Shown here: one piece after another, positions 24,058-32,238 of the stretch | How positions within the stretch are numbered: position 1 is the first letter of the stretch | Layout: every line of letters begins with the position of its first letter | NCBI RefSeq assembly: GCF_001299475.1 | Contig: NZ_CYUJ01000003.1 | Coordinates: 872,409-936,408, forward strand | Origin: Neofamilia massiliensis | GTDB taxonomy: Bacteria > Bacillota > Clostridia > Tissierellales > Peptoniphilaceae | DNA: 64,000 nt | Reading direction: 5' to 3' | Notes under the pieces: model-generated | The model's database searches: none | What the model was told of the DNA's origin: nothing | What the model saw: only the letters and a program-made list of their open reading frames with translations | Program-made: the position numbers and the translations under genes

Positions 24058-24136
24058 GTTTTGTATAATGAACTTGTCCCAGTAAAAAATTATTTGTATA
24101 ATAGCTTTCAGGATAAAAAAATTTAAAGGAGAACAA

Positions 24137-24625
24137 ATGTCATTTACATTAAAGGGAACAGAAAACCTATCTGTCAAGGAAAAATATGATTTTATAAAAT
24201 TATTTATTAAGGGCCAGGTTAGAGATGAAAGTGACTCCCTAGCCCTAATGGCAAATATTTCAGCAATAATTATGGCTCTTGTATCTGACCTAAACTGGGC
24301 AGGATTTTACCTGGTCCAAGGAGACCAGTTAGTCCTCGGCCCCTTTCAAGGGTTGCCAGCTTGTACAAGATTAGACTATGACAAGGGAGTTTGTGCCAAG
24401 GCTTGGAGGGACAAAGAGCCAGTTTTAGTTGAGGACGTCCACGCCTTTCCAGGCCACGTTGCCTGCGACTCGGCATCTAATTCTGAACTAGTCATTCCTC
24501 TAATAAAAGATGGACAAGTTTACGGAGTCTTAGACCTAGACTCGCCAAAGCCAGCTAGGTTTACTAAAGACGACCAAGAAGAATTTGTTCAAATCGTAGA
24601 AATTTTTCAAGATCATTTAATCTAA
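24137..24625 (+). CDS. Free methionine-(R)-sulfoxide reductase (GAF domain)
   Basis: 162 residues, a single GAF domain. Cys76, Cys86 and Cys110 have the same spacing (10 and 24) as the three redox cysteines of E. coli YebR/fRMsr (84, 94, 118). It repairs free Met-R-sulfoxide in the cytosol with thioredoxin. LNWAGFYLV and YGVLDLDSP are family blocks. SD AAAGGAG precedes the ATG. Followed after 9 bases by two tiny membrane-protein genes, probably in the same transcript. Confidence 0.92.
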   Translation: MSFTLKGTENLSVKEKYDFIKLFIKGQVRDESDSLALMANISAIIMALVSDLNWAGFYLVQGDQLVLGPFQGLPACTRLDYDKGVCAKAWRDKEPVLVEDVHAFPGHVACDSASNSELVIPLIKDGQVYGVLDLDSPKPARFTKDDQEEFVQIVEIFQDHLI

Positions 24626-24634
24626 GGAGGACCT

Positions 24635-24901
24635 ATGAACAGTTTTTTAGAAATTTTAAAAATAATTTTGCCTCTAGGGATAATTGGAGGCTTTGTGGTC
24701 CTGCTTATAAGGATAATAAAGAGAAACAAGGACAAGTCGAGCGAAGAAAAGACAGACTATATGGAAGAAGGCCTAAGCCTGGGAATGATCTTTGGCGCAG
24801 CTTTGGCTTCAATTTTTGCTAGAGAAAAAATCGGGACCTTTGCCGCCCTTGGCATGGTCCTTGGTATGGCTATTGGCAGTGCTATAAGGAGAAAAAAGTA
24901 A
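24635..24901 (+). CDS. Small membrane protein with glycine-zipper-like C terminus
   Basis: 88 residues: one hydrophobic helix (about 6-27), a charged linker, then a Gly/Ala-rich helix (about 48-84, GMIFGAALASIF and GMVLGMAIGSAI) resembling glycine-zipper segments. Strong SD (AAGGAGG). No family assigned. The next tiny gene begins at the base after its stop codon. Confidence 0.72.
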   Translation: MNSFLEILKIILPLGIIGGFVVLLIRIIKRNKDKSSEEKTDYMEEGLSLGMIFGAALASIFAREKIGTFAALGMVLGMAIGSAIRRKK

Positions 24902-25078
24902 ATGTTAAGAGCTCTAGGGTTTTTATTATTTGGCCTAGGGTATTTGCTAACCAGCCCCCAAAGACTAAGGGACTATAAAGAGGACAAGTCTATAGAAAAT
25001 CTAATCTTATTTATAGCAGGCCTTTTAATTGGCCTTTCGTCACTTGTCCTGTCCCTAGGATATTTTATTGGCAAGTAA
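24902..25078 (+). CDS. 58-residue membrane peptide, unknown
   Basis: Open frame starting ATG immediately after the TAA of the preceding gene and ending TAA at 25076-25078. Two hydrophobic segments (about 4-17 and 33-56) with a charged loop (RLRDYKEDKS). The tight join and same codon style (GGC CTA, GGA TAT) as neighbours suggest a real coupled gene rather than chance. Function unknown. Confidence 0.6.
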   Translation: MLRALGFLLFGLGYLLTSPQRLRDYKEDKSIENLILFIAGLLIGLSSLVLSLGYFIGK

Positions 25079-25106
25079 GCCATTAAAGTTAATAATTTGC
25101 ACAAAA

Positions 25107-25142
25107 AAGCTAGGTAGAAAAAATCTATCTAGCTTAATTTTT
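25107..25142 (+). terminator. Terminator after the small membrane genes
   Basis: AGCTAGGTAGA pairs with TCTATCTAGCT around an A-rich loop, followed by AATTTTTT. Confidence 0.85.
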
Positions 25143-25182
25143 TCTTAAGACTTCTAGATAAAATAAAAAAGTACTGGAAAAT

Positions 25183-26196
25183 TTAAAAGTTTAATTTCAT
25201 GTCCCCATCTTTAATTAGACCCTTGGCCCTCATAAGCCTATAAATAATATAGGAAACCAAGGCTGGAAGAAGAACTTGTAAAAGAATGATTTTTATAAAA
25301 ACATCTGATGAAAAACCACCCATGGCATCAAAGGTAGAAATTTGTCCAACAAGGCCAGAAGTTCCCATGCCTGATCCTAAAGGAGTGTTTTCCATTTTAA
25401 AGGCGACAGTTGCCAGTGGCCCTAAAATTATTGACGCCAGAGTTGGAGGCAGCCAAATTTTTGGATTTTTAACAATGTTAGGCATTTGGAGCATTGAAGT
25501 TCCCAAGCCTTGGGCTAAAAGTCCTTGAAGGCCATTATCCCTAAAGGAAATTACAGCAAAGCCAACCATTTGACAGCAGCAGCCAACAGTTGCAGCTCCA
25601 CCAGCAAGACCTGATAGAGATAGCATCATACAAATTGCAGCAGATGAAATTGGCAGAGTCAAAGCTAGACCCACAATTAATGAAACCAAGGCTCCCATTA
25701 AAAAAGGCTCCTTTGTAGTTGAAACCATAATTAACTGGCCAACAAAGGTCATAAAGTTTTCAATAGGCTGACCAACTAGGCCTGCAACTCCAAGACCAAC
25801 TAAAACTGTTACAGTTGGAGTTAGAATAATGTCAAGCTTTGTTTCCTTAGAAACAATTTTTCCAAATTCAACGGCAAAAATTGTGGCTATGTAGACGCCA
25901 ACAGGGCCGCCTAAATCATTGGCACCAAGGCCGACTAAGGTTGATGCAAATAATACTAAATCTGGAGCCTCTAAGGCATAGGCAATGGAAACTGCAATTG
26001 CAGGACCAGTGGCCTTTACTGCTATAGGCCAAAGGACCTCAGTTAAAAAGCTGATGCCAAACTCCTTGCCAATGGTATTTAAAATTGTCCCAACTAAAAG
26101 AGAGGCAAAGAGTCCATAGGCCATGGCGCCAAGGGCCTTAATAAAATAAGTAGAAGCTGACAGATTAATATTTTTTCTTTTTAAAAATTCTTTCAT
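25183..26196 (-). CDS. PTS-type sugar transporter subunit IIC-like membrane protein
   Basis: 337 residues from the ATG at 26196, chosen for the upstream GGAG at the right distance. About nine to ten membrane helices, with conserved GLGANDLGGPVG and NTPLGSGMGTSG motifs, matching the stand-alone EIIC family (Pfam PTS_EIIC_2). No EIIA or EIIB is nearby. Such orphan IIC proteins may transport a solute without the PTS phosphorelay. Monocistronic, divergent from the carboxypeptidase gene. Confidence 0.82.
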   Translation of the reverse strand: MKEFLKRKNINLSASTYFIKALGAMAYGLFASLLVGTILNTIGKEFGISFLTEVLWPIAVKATGPAIAVSIAYALEAPDLVLFASTLVGLGANDLGGPVGVYIATIFAVEFGKIVSKETKLDIILTPTVTVLVGLGVAGLVGQPIENFMTFVGQLIMVSTTKEPFLMGALVSLIVGLALTLPISSAAICMMLSLSGLAGGAATVGCCCQMVGFAVISFRDNGLQGLLAQGLGTSMLQMPNIVKNPKIWLPPTLASIILGPLATVAFKMENTPLGSGMGTSGLVGQISTFDAMGGFSSDVFIKIILLQVLLPALVSYIIYRLMRAKGLIKDGDMKLNF

Positions 26197-26340
26197 TTGT
26201 TCTCCTCGATTTTTTCTTAAATCATATCTAAAAGAGCCTAAAAATTCAATGGAAAACAAATAAATTCTCAACTTTAAAAGACTTATCAAAGAAGATTTGT
26301 GCTATACTAAGATGATAAGATGATAAAACAAGGTGAGACA

Positions 26341-27660
26341 ATGAAGAAAAATCTTAAAAAAATATACGCTTTAGCCCTGGCCATAATTTTTCTCCTAGGA
26401 ACTTTTGCTCCATTAAAAACCCTTGCAGCAGATTCTGAAGTTCCAGCAGAAGGAGAAGAAGTAGAGCTTACTGAAGAAGAATTAGAAGCCAAGAGACAGG
26501 CCGAAATAAAAGCCGAGTGGGAAAGACAGGTAAAAAAATATATAAACAAGGACCCAGACCAACTTACAACTGCCTACCTAGTTGGAGATTATGCCAGCGG
26601 AGAGATTTTAGAAGAAAAAAACATTGATGACTTAGTTGCCATAGCTTCAACTACAAAAATCCTTTCAATTTATGTAGTCTTAGATGAGATAAAGGCAGGT
26701 CATATTTCCCTAGATGACAAGGTCTACATAGACAAAGAAATTAGCAGGCTAGGAGGCTCTTCCTATAAGCTAAAAGAAGGAGAAGAAATTCCAGTAGAAG
26801 ATTTAATTAAGGCAGCCCTAATAGTTTCAGGAAACGACGCAACCAAGGCCTTGGCCAAATACGTTGCAGGCTCTGAAGAGGCCTTTGTAGAAAAAATGAA
26901 AGCCAAGTTAGAAGAATTAAATATTACAAACTACCAAATAATAAATTCATCAGGCCTACCTAACTACAATATAGACAAGCAAAATATGCTGACAACAAGA
27001 GACTTGTTTTATCTATCTAGGGCCTTTATAAAAGACTATCCTGAAATGCTAAAAATAACTTCTATGAAAGAACTGGTAAATCTAGAAAGGGATTTTAAAG
27101 AAGAAAACACCAACCCACTACTAGGAGAGTTTCCCCAAGTTGACGGCCTAAAAACAGGTTACACAGGCCTAGCTGGCAGGTGCTTAGTTGCTACAGCCTT
27201 AGTCAAGGGAGATGGAGAAAAAACCAAGGACCTAAGATTAATTTCTATAACCATGGGTTCAAATTCAGACGCAGCCCGCTATGTGGCAGCGAAAAAACTT
27301 TTAAAAAAATCCTTGGACACCTATGTTTACGAAAGCCTATCTAATCCAAACACTCTAATAGCAAGCATAGAAGACGACAAGTTAGACCCTAAAGAAGTAA
27401 ATATTTATCCCAAAGAAGAATTTTCCCTCCTTAGAAAAAAATCTGACTTTACTAACTCAACTAATACTATAGAAGAGTTAGAGCCACCCCTAAAGGCAGG
27501 TCAAACAGTTGGAACTATAAGCTACTATCTAAATGGAGAGGAAGTTTTCACAACAGATTTAATAATAAAACAAGACGTCTTAGAGGCTTCTATCCTGAGA
27601 AAAATCCAAGGCCTTTACGCCAGCCTTTACATGTCACTTTTTAAAATATTCAACAGCTAA
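26341..27660 (+). CDS. D-alanyl-D-alanine carboxypeptidase (PBP5/S11 family)
   Basis: 439 residues from the ATG at 26341 (SD AAGGTGAG). Signal peptide 1-29, then an acidic stretch, then the penicilloyl-serine transferase motifs in order: STTK (Ser103-Lys106), SGN (163-165) and KTG (271-273). A C-terminal beta domain and an amphipathic tail anchor it to the outer membrane face. It trims the terminal D-Ala from peptidoglycan stem peptides. Own terminator; divergent from the PTS gene. Confidence 0.94.
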   Translation: MKKNLKKIYALALAIIFLLGTFAPLKTLAADSEVPAEGEEVELTEEELEAKRQAEIKAEWERQVKKYINKDPDQLTTAYLVGDYASGEILEEKNIDDLVAIASTTKILSIYVVLDEIKAGHISLDDKVYIDKEISRLGGSSYKLKEGEEIPVEDLIKAALIVSGNDATKALAKYVAGSEEAFVEKMKAKLEELNITNYQIINSSGLPNYNIDKQNMLTTRDLFYLSRAFIKDYPEMLKITSMKELVNLERDFKEENTNPLLGEFPQVDGLKTGYTGLAGRCLVATALVKGDGEKTKDLRLISITMGSNSDAARYVAAKKLLKKSLDTYVYESLSNPNTLIASIEDDKLDPKEVNIYPKEEFSLLRKKSDFTNSTNTIEELEPPLKAGQTVGTISYYLNGEEVFTTDLIIKQDVLEASILRKIQGLYASLYMSLFKIFNS

Positions 27661-27679
27661 AATTTATATAAGCCACAAG

Positions 27680-27716
27680 CTCCTTGTAAGACCAGAAACT
27701 TACAAGGAGTTTTTTT
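27680..27716 (+). terminator. Terminator after the carboxypeptidase
   Basis: CTCCTTGTAAG / CTTACAAGGAG perfect 11-base stem, eight-base loop, seven T. Confidence 0.95.
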
Positions 27717-27753
27717 ATTAAAAGCAGGTGAAAAACTTTTTACATAAGTCTTG

Positions 27754-27783
27754 TTGAAATTGTTATAGGTTTTTTGTTACAAT
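27754..27783 (+). promoter_or_regulatory. Sigma-A-type promoter of the activase operon
   Basis: TTGAAA (27754-27759), 18-base spacer, TACAAT (27778-27783). Confidence 0.6.
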
Positions 27784-27851
27784 AGAAGTTGTAATGTATA
27801 AAATTTTTAATTTTAAATAAATAATTTTAACCTATATATGTGGAGGAAATA

Positions 27852-28775
27852 ATGAAAGTTGGAATACCCAGAGCCTTACTTTACTATGAATTTGCACCAA
27901 TGTGGCTGAGTTTTTTTGATGAACTAGAAATTGAATATATAATTAGTCCTAAGACCAACAAGGAAATTTATGACAGGGGCAGAAACCTAGCCCTGCATGA
28001 GGCTTGTTTGCCTTATAAAATATTTTTAGGCCATGTTGATGCTTTAATTGGCAAGTGTGACTATATTTTAGTCCCAAGAATTGGAGGCTTTGGTTTCTAT
28101 GACAGAATGTGCACCAGGTATTTGTCTACAGTAGATGTAGTTTCTAATACTTTTAGAGATGATCATATAAAAGTTTTGCCCTTTAATGTTGACTATAGTT
28201 CTAGGGACACAGAGCTGGCATCTTGTATAAAAATTGGAAAGACCTTGAAGAAGAAAAAGAGAGACATCCTTAGGGCCTATATAATTGCCAGACAGGCAGA
28301 AAACACTGACAAGCAAATTAGAAAAAACAATTTAAAACTGGCCTTAAAAAAACCGACGACCAAAATTTTACTTGTCGGTCACAAGTACAACACCATGGAC
28401 GAATATATTGGCAGGCCTTTAATTGCCAGTCTAGAAAAACTAGGTGTAGATGTGATCCTAGCAACTGACATTGACGACAACTACGCAGAGAGCCAGTCTA
28501 AAGAATTGACATCAACTATGCCTTGGACCTTAAACAGGGAATTACTTGGGTCTATAAATGCCCTTAGCCACGAAGTTGAAGGAATAATACTACTTTCTTC
28601 CTTTGACTGTGGACCAGATTCAATGTCTAACGAAATGGTCATTAGAAAAATTACCAATGTGCCTATTTTAAATCTGGTAGTCGATGGCCAAGAGGGAATT
28701 GCCGGCCTTGAAACTAGGTTAGAAAGTTTTGTAGATATTATTTTATTTAAGAAGAGGAGGCTTTTAGATGACTAG
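27852..28775 (+). CDS. Acyl-CoA dehydratase activase-related protein (DUF2229-like), component 1
   Basis: 307 residues from ATG 27852, since the TGGAGG that would be its SD lies inside the longer frame. It resembles the first part of the large 'acyl-CoA dehydratase activase-related' proteins: MKVGIPRALLYYE, PYKIFLGHV and the later FDCGPDSM and LVVDGQEGIAGLETRLESF. Cysteines in EACLPYK and FDCGPD are candidate iron-sulfur ligands. First of three tightly linked genes (8-base overlap with the next). Physiological substrate is unknown; no dehydratase subunits are adjacent. Confidence 0.78.
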   Translation: MKVGIPRALLYYEFAPMWLSFFDELEIEYIISPKTNKEIYDRGRNLALHEACLPYKIFLGHVDALIGKCDYILVPRIGGFGFYDRMCTRYLSTVDVVSNTFRDDHIKVLPFNVDYSSRDTELASCIKIGKTLKKKKRDILRAYIIARQAENTDKQIRKNNLKLALKKPTTKILLVGHKYNTMDEYIGRPLIASLEKLGVDVILATDIDDNYAESQSKELTSTMPWTLNRELLGSINALSHEVEGIILLSSFDCGPDSMSNEMVIRKITNVPILNLVVDGQEGIAGLETRLESFVDIILFKKRRLLDD

Positions 28776-29832
28776 AAAAGTTACTTTTCCCCAACTTGGA
28801 AATTACAATGTTCCCATAGAAATGGTTTTTGAAAGAGGCTTAGAAGTTGATTATATAAAGCCGCCAGAAATTACTAACAAGACCCTAGAAATTGGGTCCA
28901 AGTACAGCCCAGATTCAGTTTGTGCTCCCTTTAAATTTATGCTTGGCAACTATATTGAAGCCATTGAAAAAGGGGCAGAAGTTTTAGTTTCTGTTGGCGG
29001 CCTTTGTAGGCTAGGCTTTTATGGTGAACTTCACGAGCAAATTATTAGAGACCTAGGCTATGACGTAGACTTTGTAAACTTTGCCCAATCAAAAGTTAGG
29101 AGGCCTTCATCTTGGTATGAAAAATTTAAGGCCTTAAATCCAAATATGTCTCTAATTAAAATTGGAGAAGTTATGCCAATTTTTTTAAAAATGGTTGAGT
29201 ACCTAGACGAGACAGACGACTATATAAGAAAAAACGCAGGCTTTGAAATTGAAAAAGGGTCCTTTGATAGGCTCTATAAAAAATACTTAAGTGACTTAAG
29301 ACAAATTGAATCCGTAAAAGACCTAAAAGCACTTCAAGACTCTTATAGCAAGGCCTTTAAAAACCTTCCAACTAATAAACCTAAAAATCCACTTAAGGTG
29401 GCCCTTGTTGGAGAGTATTATACAATTATGGAACCTTTTTCCAACCACTATATGGAAAACTGGCTGGCCTCAAAGGGCATTGAAGTTGAAAGATGGATGA
29501 ACCTAACAAATACAATAATAGACAGGCCAGAAAAAGAAGTAAAAAAACACATAAAACCATACGCCTCCTATGACATGGGAGCCACATCTATGTACACAAT
29601 TGATCGGGCCCTCCACTGTGCCAAGGCAGGTTTCGATGGAATTATCCACATAAAGTCAGCAGGCTGTATGCCAGAAATTGATTCAATGGCTGTTTTACAA
29701 AATATTAGCAAGGACTATAAAATTCCAATTTTGTATATATCCTTTGATTCACAAACATCTGACCTAGGCCTACAAACTAGGATGGAAGCCTTTTACGATA
29801 TGATAATGATGAGAAAAGAAAGAATTTTTTAA
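28768..29832 (+). CDS. Acyl-CoA dehydratase activase-related protein, component 2
   Basis: 354 residues, 2-hydroxyglutaryl-CoA dehydratase D-component-like fold. Motifs include SVCAPFKFMLGNY, VGGLCRLGFYGEL, SAGCMPEIDSM and FDSQTSDLGLQTRMEAF, with spaced cysteines suited to an Fe-S cluster. It is a diverged sister of component 1 in architecture. In many Firmicutes these parts occur as one roughly 1,400-residue protein with an N-terminal activase; here they are split into three genes. Confidence 0.8.
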   Translation: MTRKVTFPQLGNYNVPIEMVFERGLEVDYIKPPEITNKTLEIGSKYSPDSVCAPFKFMLGNYIEAIEKGAEVLVSVGGLCRLGFYGELHEQIIRDLGYDVDFVNFAQSKVRRPSSWYEKFKALNPNMSLIKIGEVMPIFLKMVEYLDETDDYIRKNAGFEIEKGSFDRLYKKYLSDLRQIESVKDLKALQDSYSKAFKNLPTNKPKNPLKVALVGEYYTIMEPFSNHYMENWLASKGIEVERWMNLTNTIIDRPEKEVKKHIKPYASYDMGATSMYTIDRALHCAKAGFDGIIHIKSAGCMPEIDSMAVLQNISKDYKIPILYISFDSQTSDLGLQTRMEAFYDMIMMRKERIF

Positions 29833-29844
29833 AAGAGGGATGAG

Positions 29845-30816
29845 ATGAAAGACGCTTTTTATGGAATAGACATTGGCAGTATTTCCACCAAGGGAGTAAT
29901 TATAGATGAAGACAACAATATCTTGGCCCAGGATTATTTAATGACCCACGGCAATCCAATTGATGCAGTAAAAAGACTTACCAAGTCTTTGGAAGACCAA
30001 TTTGACAAAGACAATTATCAGGTCAGGGCAGTTGGAACAACAGGGTCAGCAAGAAAACTTGTTGGCTCAATTGTAAATGCATCAATAGTGAGAAATGAAA
30101 TTACAGCCCACGCCATTGGGACAATTTCCATCCACCCAGATGTAAGGACGATTTTAGAAATTGGCGGCCAAGACTCAAAGATTATCCTTATAGACGACGG
30201 AGTTGTAGTTGACTATGCAATGAACACCCTTTGCGCAGCAGGAACTGGAGCTTTTTTATCTTCCCAAGCTGCAAGACTAGGAGTTCCAGTAGAAGACTTT
30301 GGCGACATAGCAGTAAATTCTAAAAACCCAACGCCAATAGCAGCCAGGTGTACAGTTTTTGCAGAATCAGACTTGGTCCACAAGGCCCAAATGGGTTACG
30401 AAATTGACGACATTATAGCTGGCCTTTGCAAGTCAATAGTAAACAACTATCTAAACAACGTAGGCAGGGGCAAGACTATAAAAAGTCCAATTGTCTTCCA
30501 AGGTGGTGTTAGTAAAAACAAAGGAGTGACAAAGTTTTTCCAAGAGGCCTTAGGAGAAGAAATTATTGTAGACGATGTTGGCCACCTAGCAGGTGCAATT
30601 GGCATTGCAATTTTAGCCAACAAAATGGGCGACCACAGGGACTTTAACTTTGAAATTACAGATATAGAATTTAAAACCCTAGGCCATGAGTGTAACAAGT
30701 GCCCAAACCACTGTGAAATAATGTGCGTCCTTAGAGAAGATGTACTAATTGACTCTTGGGGCAACAGGTGCGACAGGGGTCAAATTACATCTGCCGACCA
30801 AATTTTAAAAAATTAA
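29845..30816 (+). CDS. BadF/BadG/BcrA/BcrD-type ATPase (acyl-CoA dehydratase activase)
   Basis: 323 residues of the ASKHA fold: YGIDIGSISTKGVII (phosphate 1), GGQDSK, and the two bridging-cluster cysteines in NTLCAAGTGAF and AARCTVFAES as in HgdC. In HgdC the homodimer holds one [4Fe-4S] cluster and fires an electron into the dehydratase at ATP cost. A C-terminal extension has four further cysteines (CNKCPNHCEIMC), which could hold another cluster. Third gene of the set, 12 bases after component 2. Confidence 0.9.
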   Translation: MKDAFYGIDIGSISTKGVIIDEDNNILAQDYLMTHGNPIDAVKRLTKSLEDQFDKDNYQVRAVGTTGSARKLVGSIVNASIVRNEITAHAIGTISIHPDVRTILEIGGQDSKIILIDDGVVVDYAMNTLCAAGTGAFLSSQAARLGVPVEDFGDIAVNSKNPTPIAARCTVFAESDLVHKAQMGYEIDDIIAGLCKSIVNNYLNNVGRGKTIKSPIVFQGGVSKNKGVTKFFQEALGEEIIVDDVGHLAGAIGIAILANKMGDHRDFNFEITDIEFKTLGHECNKCPNHCEIMCVLREDVLIDSWGNRCDRGQITSADQILKN

Positions 30817-30873
30817 AAGAAGAGACGAGAAATTTTAGTAAAAAATAAAAAACTACTGTAGTTTTTCTACTTA

Positions 30874-30882
30874 TGTTATAAT
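30874..30882 (+). promoter_or_regulatory. Extended -10 promoter, leaderless start for cca
   Basis: TGTTATAAT (TGn plus perfect TATAAT) ends six bases before the cca ATG. Transcription would begin at or next to that ATG, and no SD precedes it. Confidence 0.55.
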
Positions 30883-30888
30883 CAAACT

Positions 30889-32238
30889 ATGAAAAGTTAT
30901 AAGATATCAGCCGGGGCAAATTTTGTCTTAGAAAGGCTTAGAAAAAGTGGCCAAGAAGGTTATTTAGTTGGCGGCTGTGTAAGAGATTTATTACTTAATC
31001 GTAAACCTAAAGACTTTGACCTAACAACATCAGCCAGACCTGAAGAATTAGAAGAAATATTTGCTGACAAAAAGCTAATTCTCTTAGGCAAGGCTTTTGG
31101 AACAGTTGGAATTTTAGTAAATGGCGAGTTAATTGAGACTACAACTTTTAGGGCAGATGGAACTTATAAAGATGGTAGAAGGCCAGAAGAAATTAGATTT
31201 TCAGACAGCTTAGAAGAAGACCTAAAGAGACGAGACTTTACTATAAATGCCATGGCCATGGACCTAGAAGGGAATCTTTATGACCCCTATGGTGGCCAAG
31301 TTGACTTAGAAAACAAGTTAATAAGGGCAGTAGGAGATCCATTTATCCGCTTTGAAGAGGACAAACTGAGAATCCTTAGGGCAGTTCGCTTTGCTGCCAC
31401 TTATGACTTTACTATAGAAGAAAAAACCTTGGAAGCCATTAAAGAAAAATCCAAGGACATAAACCAAGTGTCTAAGGAGAGAATAAGAGATGAGTTAAAT
31501 AAAATTCTCTTATTAGACTGTCCATCAAAGGGCATATATTTATTAGATCAGACTGGGATTTTAGGACAAATCATCCCTGAACTTATACCAACAGTAGGTT
31601 TTGTTCAGCTGTCTCCCTACCACGACAAGGACCTTTTTGACCACATCCTTGAAACAGTAGACAGGACGCCAAAGAAACTCCATATAAGACTGGCAGCCCT
31701 ATTACACGACATAGGAAAAGTTTCTACCATGTCTGTGGATGAAAATGGAGTGGGCCACTTTTACGGCCACGATAAACTTGGAGCAGCTATGGCTAGGGAA
31801 ATTTTAAAAAGGCTCCGCTATGACAAGAAGACCATAGAAAGTGTGTCTCTACTTATTGACAGACATATGAAGGCCAGTCCACAAATGGGCAAAAAAGGCT
31901 TAAAGAGAATGATAAGACTTGTTGGAGAAGATTTGATTTTTGATTTAATGGACCTGATGATAGCAGACCTACTGGCTACAAAAAAAGACAGGGACCCTAG
32001 CTTTCTCTTAGAGAGAAAAAAAGAAATCCAAGAAATCCTAGATTCAAAAACCCTTATAGACAAAAAATCTCTGGCTATTTCAGGCAGGGACCTACTAGAC
32101 CTAGGCTATAAAGAAGGAAAATTCTTAGGTCAGACCTTAGATTATTTAACAGACCAAGTTATAGATGAAAAAATTGCCAACGACAGGGAGGCACTCCTTG
32201 ACCTGGCTAGACAAATACAGGAGAAGATAGATGAATAG
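30889..32238 (+). CDS. cca: CCA tRNA nucleotidyltransferase
   Basis: 449 residues, class II. The head has GGCVRDLLLNRKPKDFDLTTSA (catalytic Asp pair), then FRADGTY and RRDFTINAMA, the ERIRDE neck motif, and an HD domain (LLHDIGK) near the middle. It builds or repairs the 3' CCA of tRNAs. glmM starts 8 bases before its end, so the two are co-transcribed. The predicted promoter leaves no leader (see the promoter entry). Confidence 0.95.
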   Translation: MKSYKISAGANFVLERLRKSGQEGYLVGGCVRDLLLNRKPKDFDLTTSARPEELEEIFADKKLILLGKAFGTVGILVNGELIETTTFRADGTYKDGRRPEEIRFSDSLEEDLKRRDFTINAMAMDLEGNLYDPYGGQVDLENKLIRAVGDPFIRFEEDKLRILRAVRFAATYDFTIEEKTLEAIKEKSKDINQVSKERIRDELNKILLLDCPSKGIYLLDQTGILGQIIPELIPTVGFVQLSPYHDKDLFDHILETVDRTPKKLHIRLAALLHDIGKVSTMSVDENGVGHFYGHDKLGAAMAREILKRLRYDKKTIESVSLLIDRHMKASPQMGKKGLKRMIRLVGEDLIFDLMDLMIADLLATKKDRDPSFLLERKKEIQEILDSKTLIDKKSLAISGRDLLDLGYKEGKFLGQTLDYLTDQVIDEKIANDREALLDLARQIQEKIDE

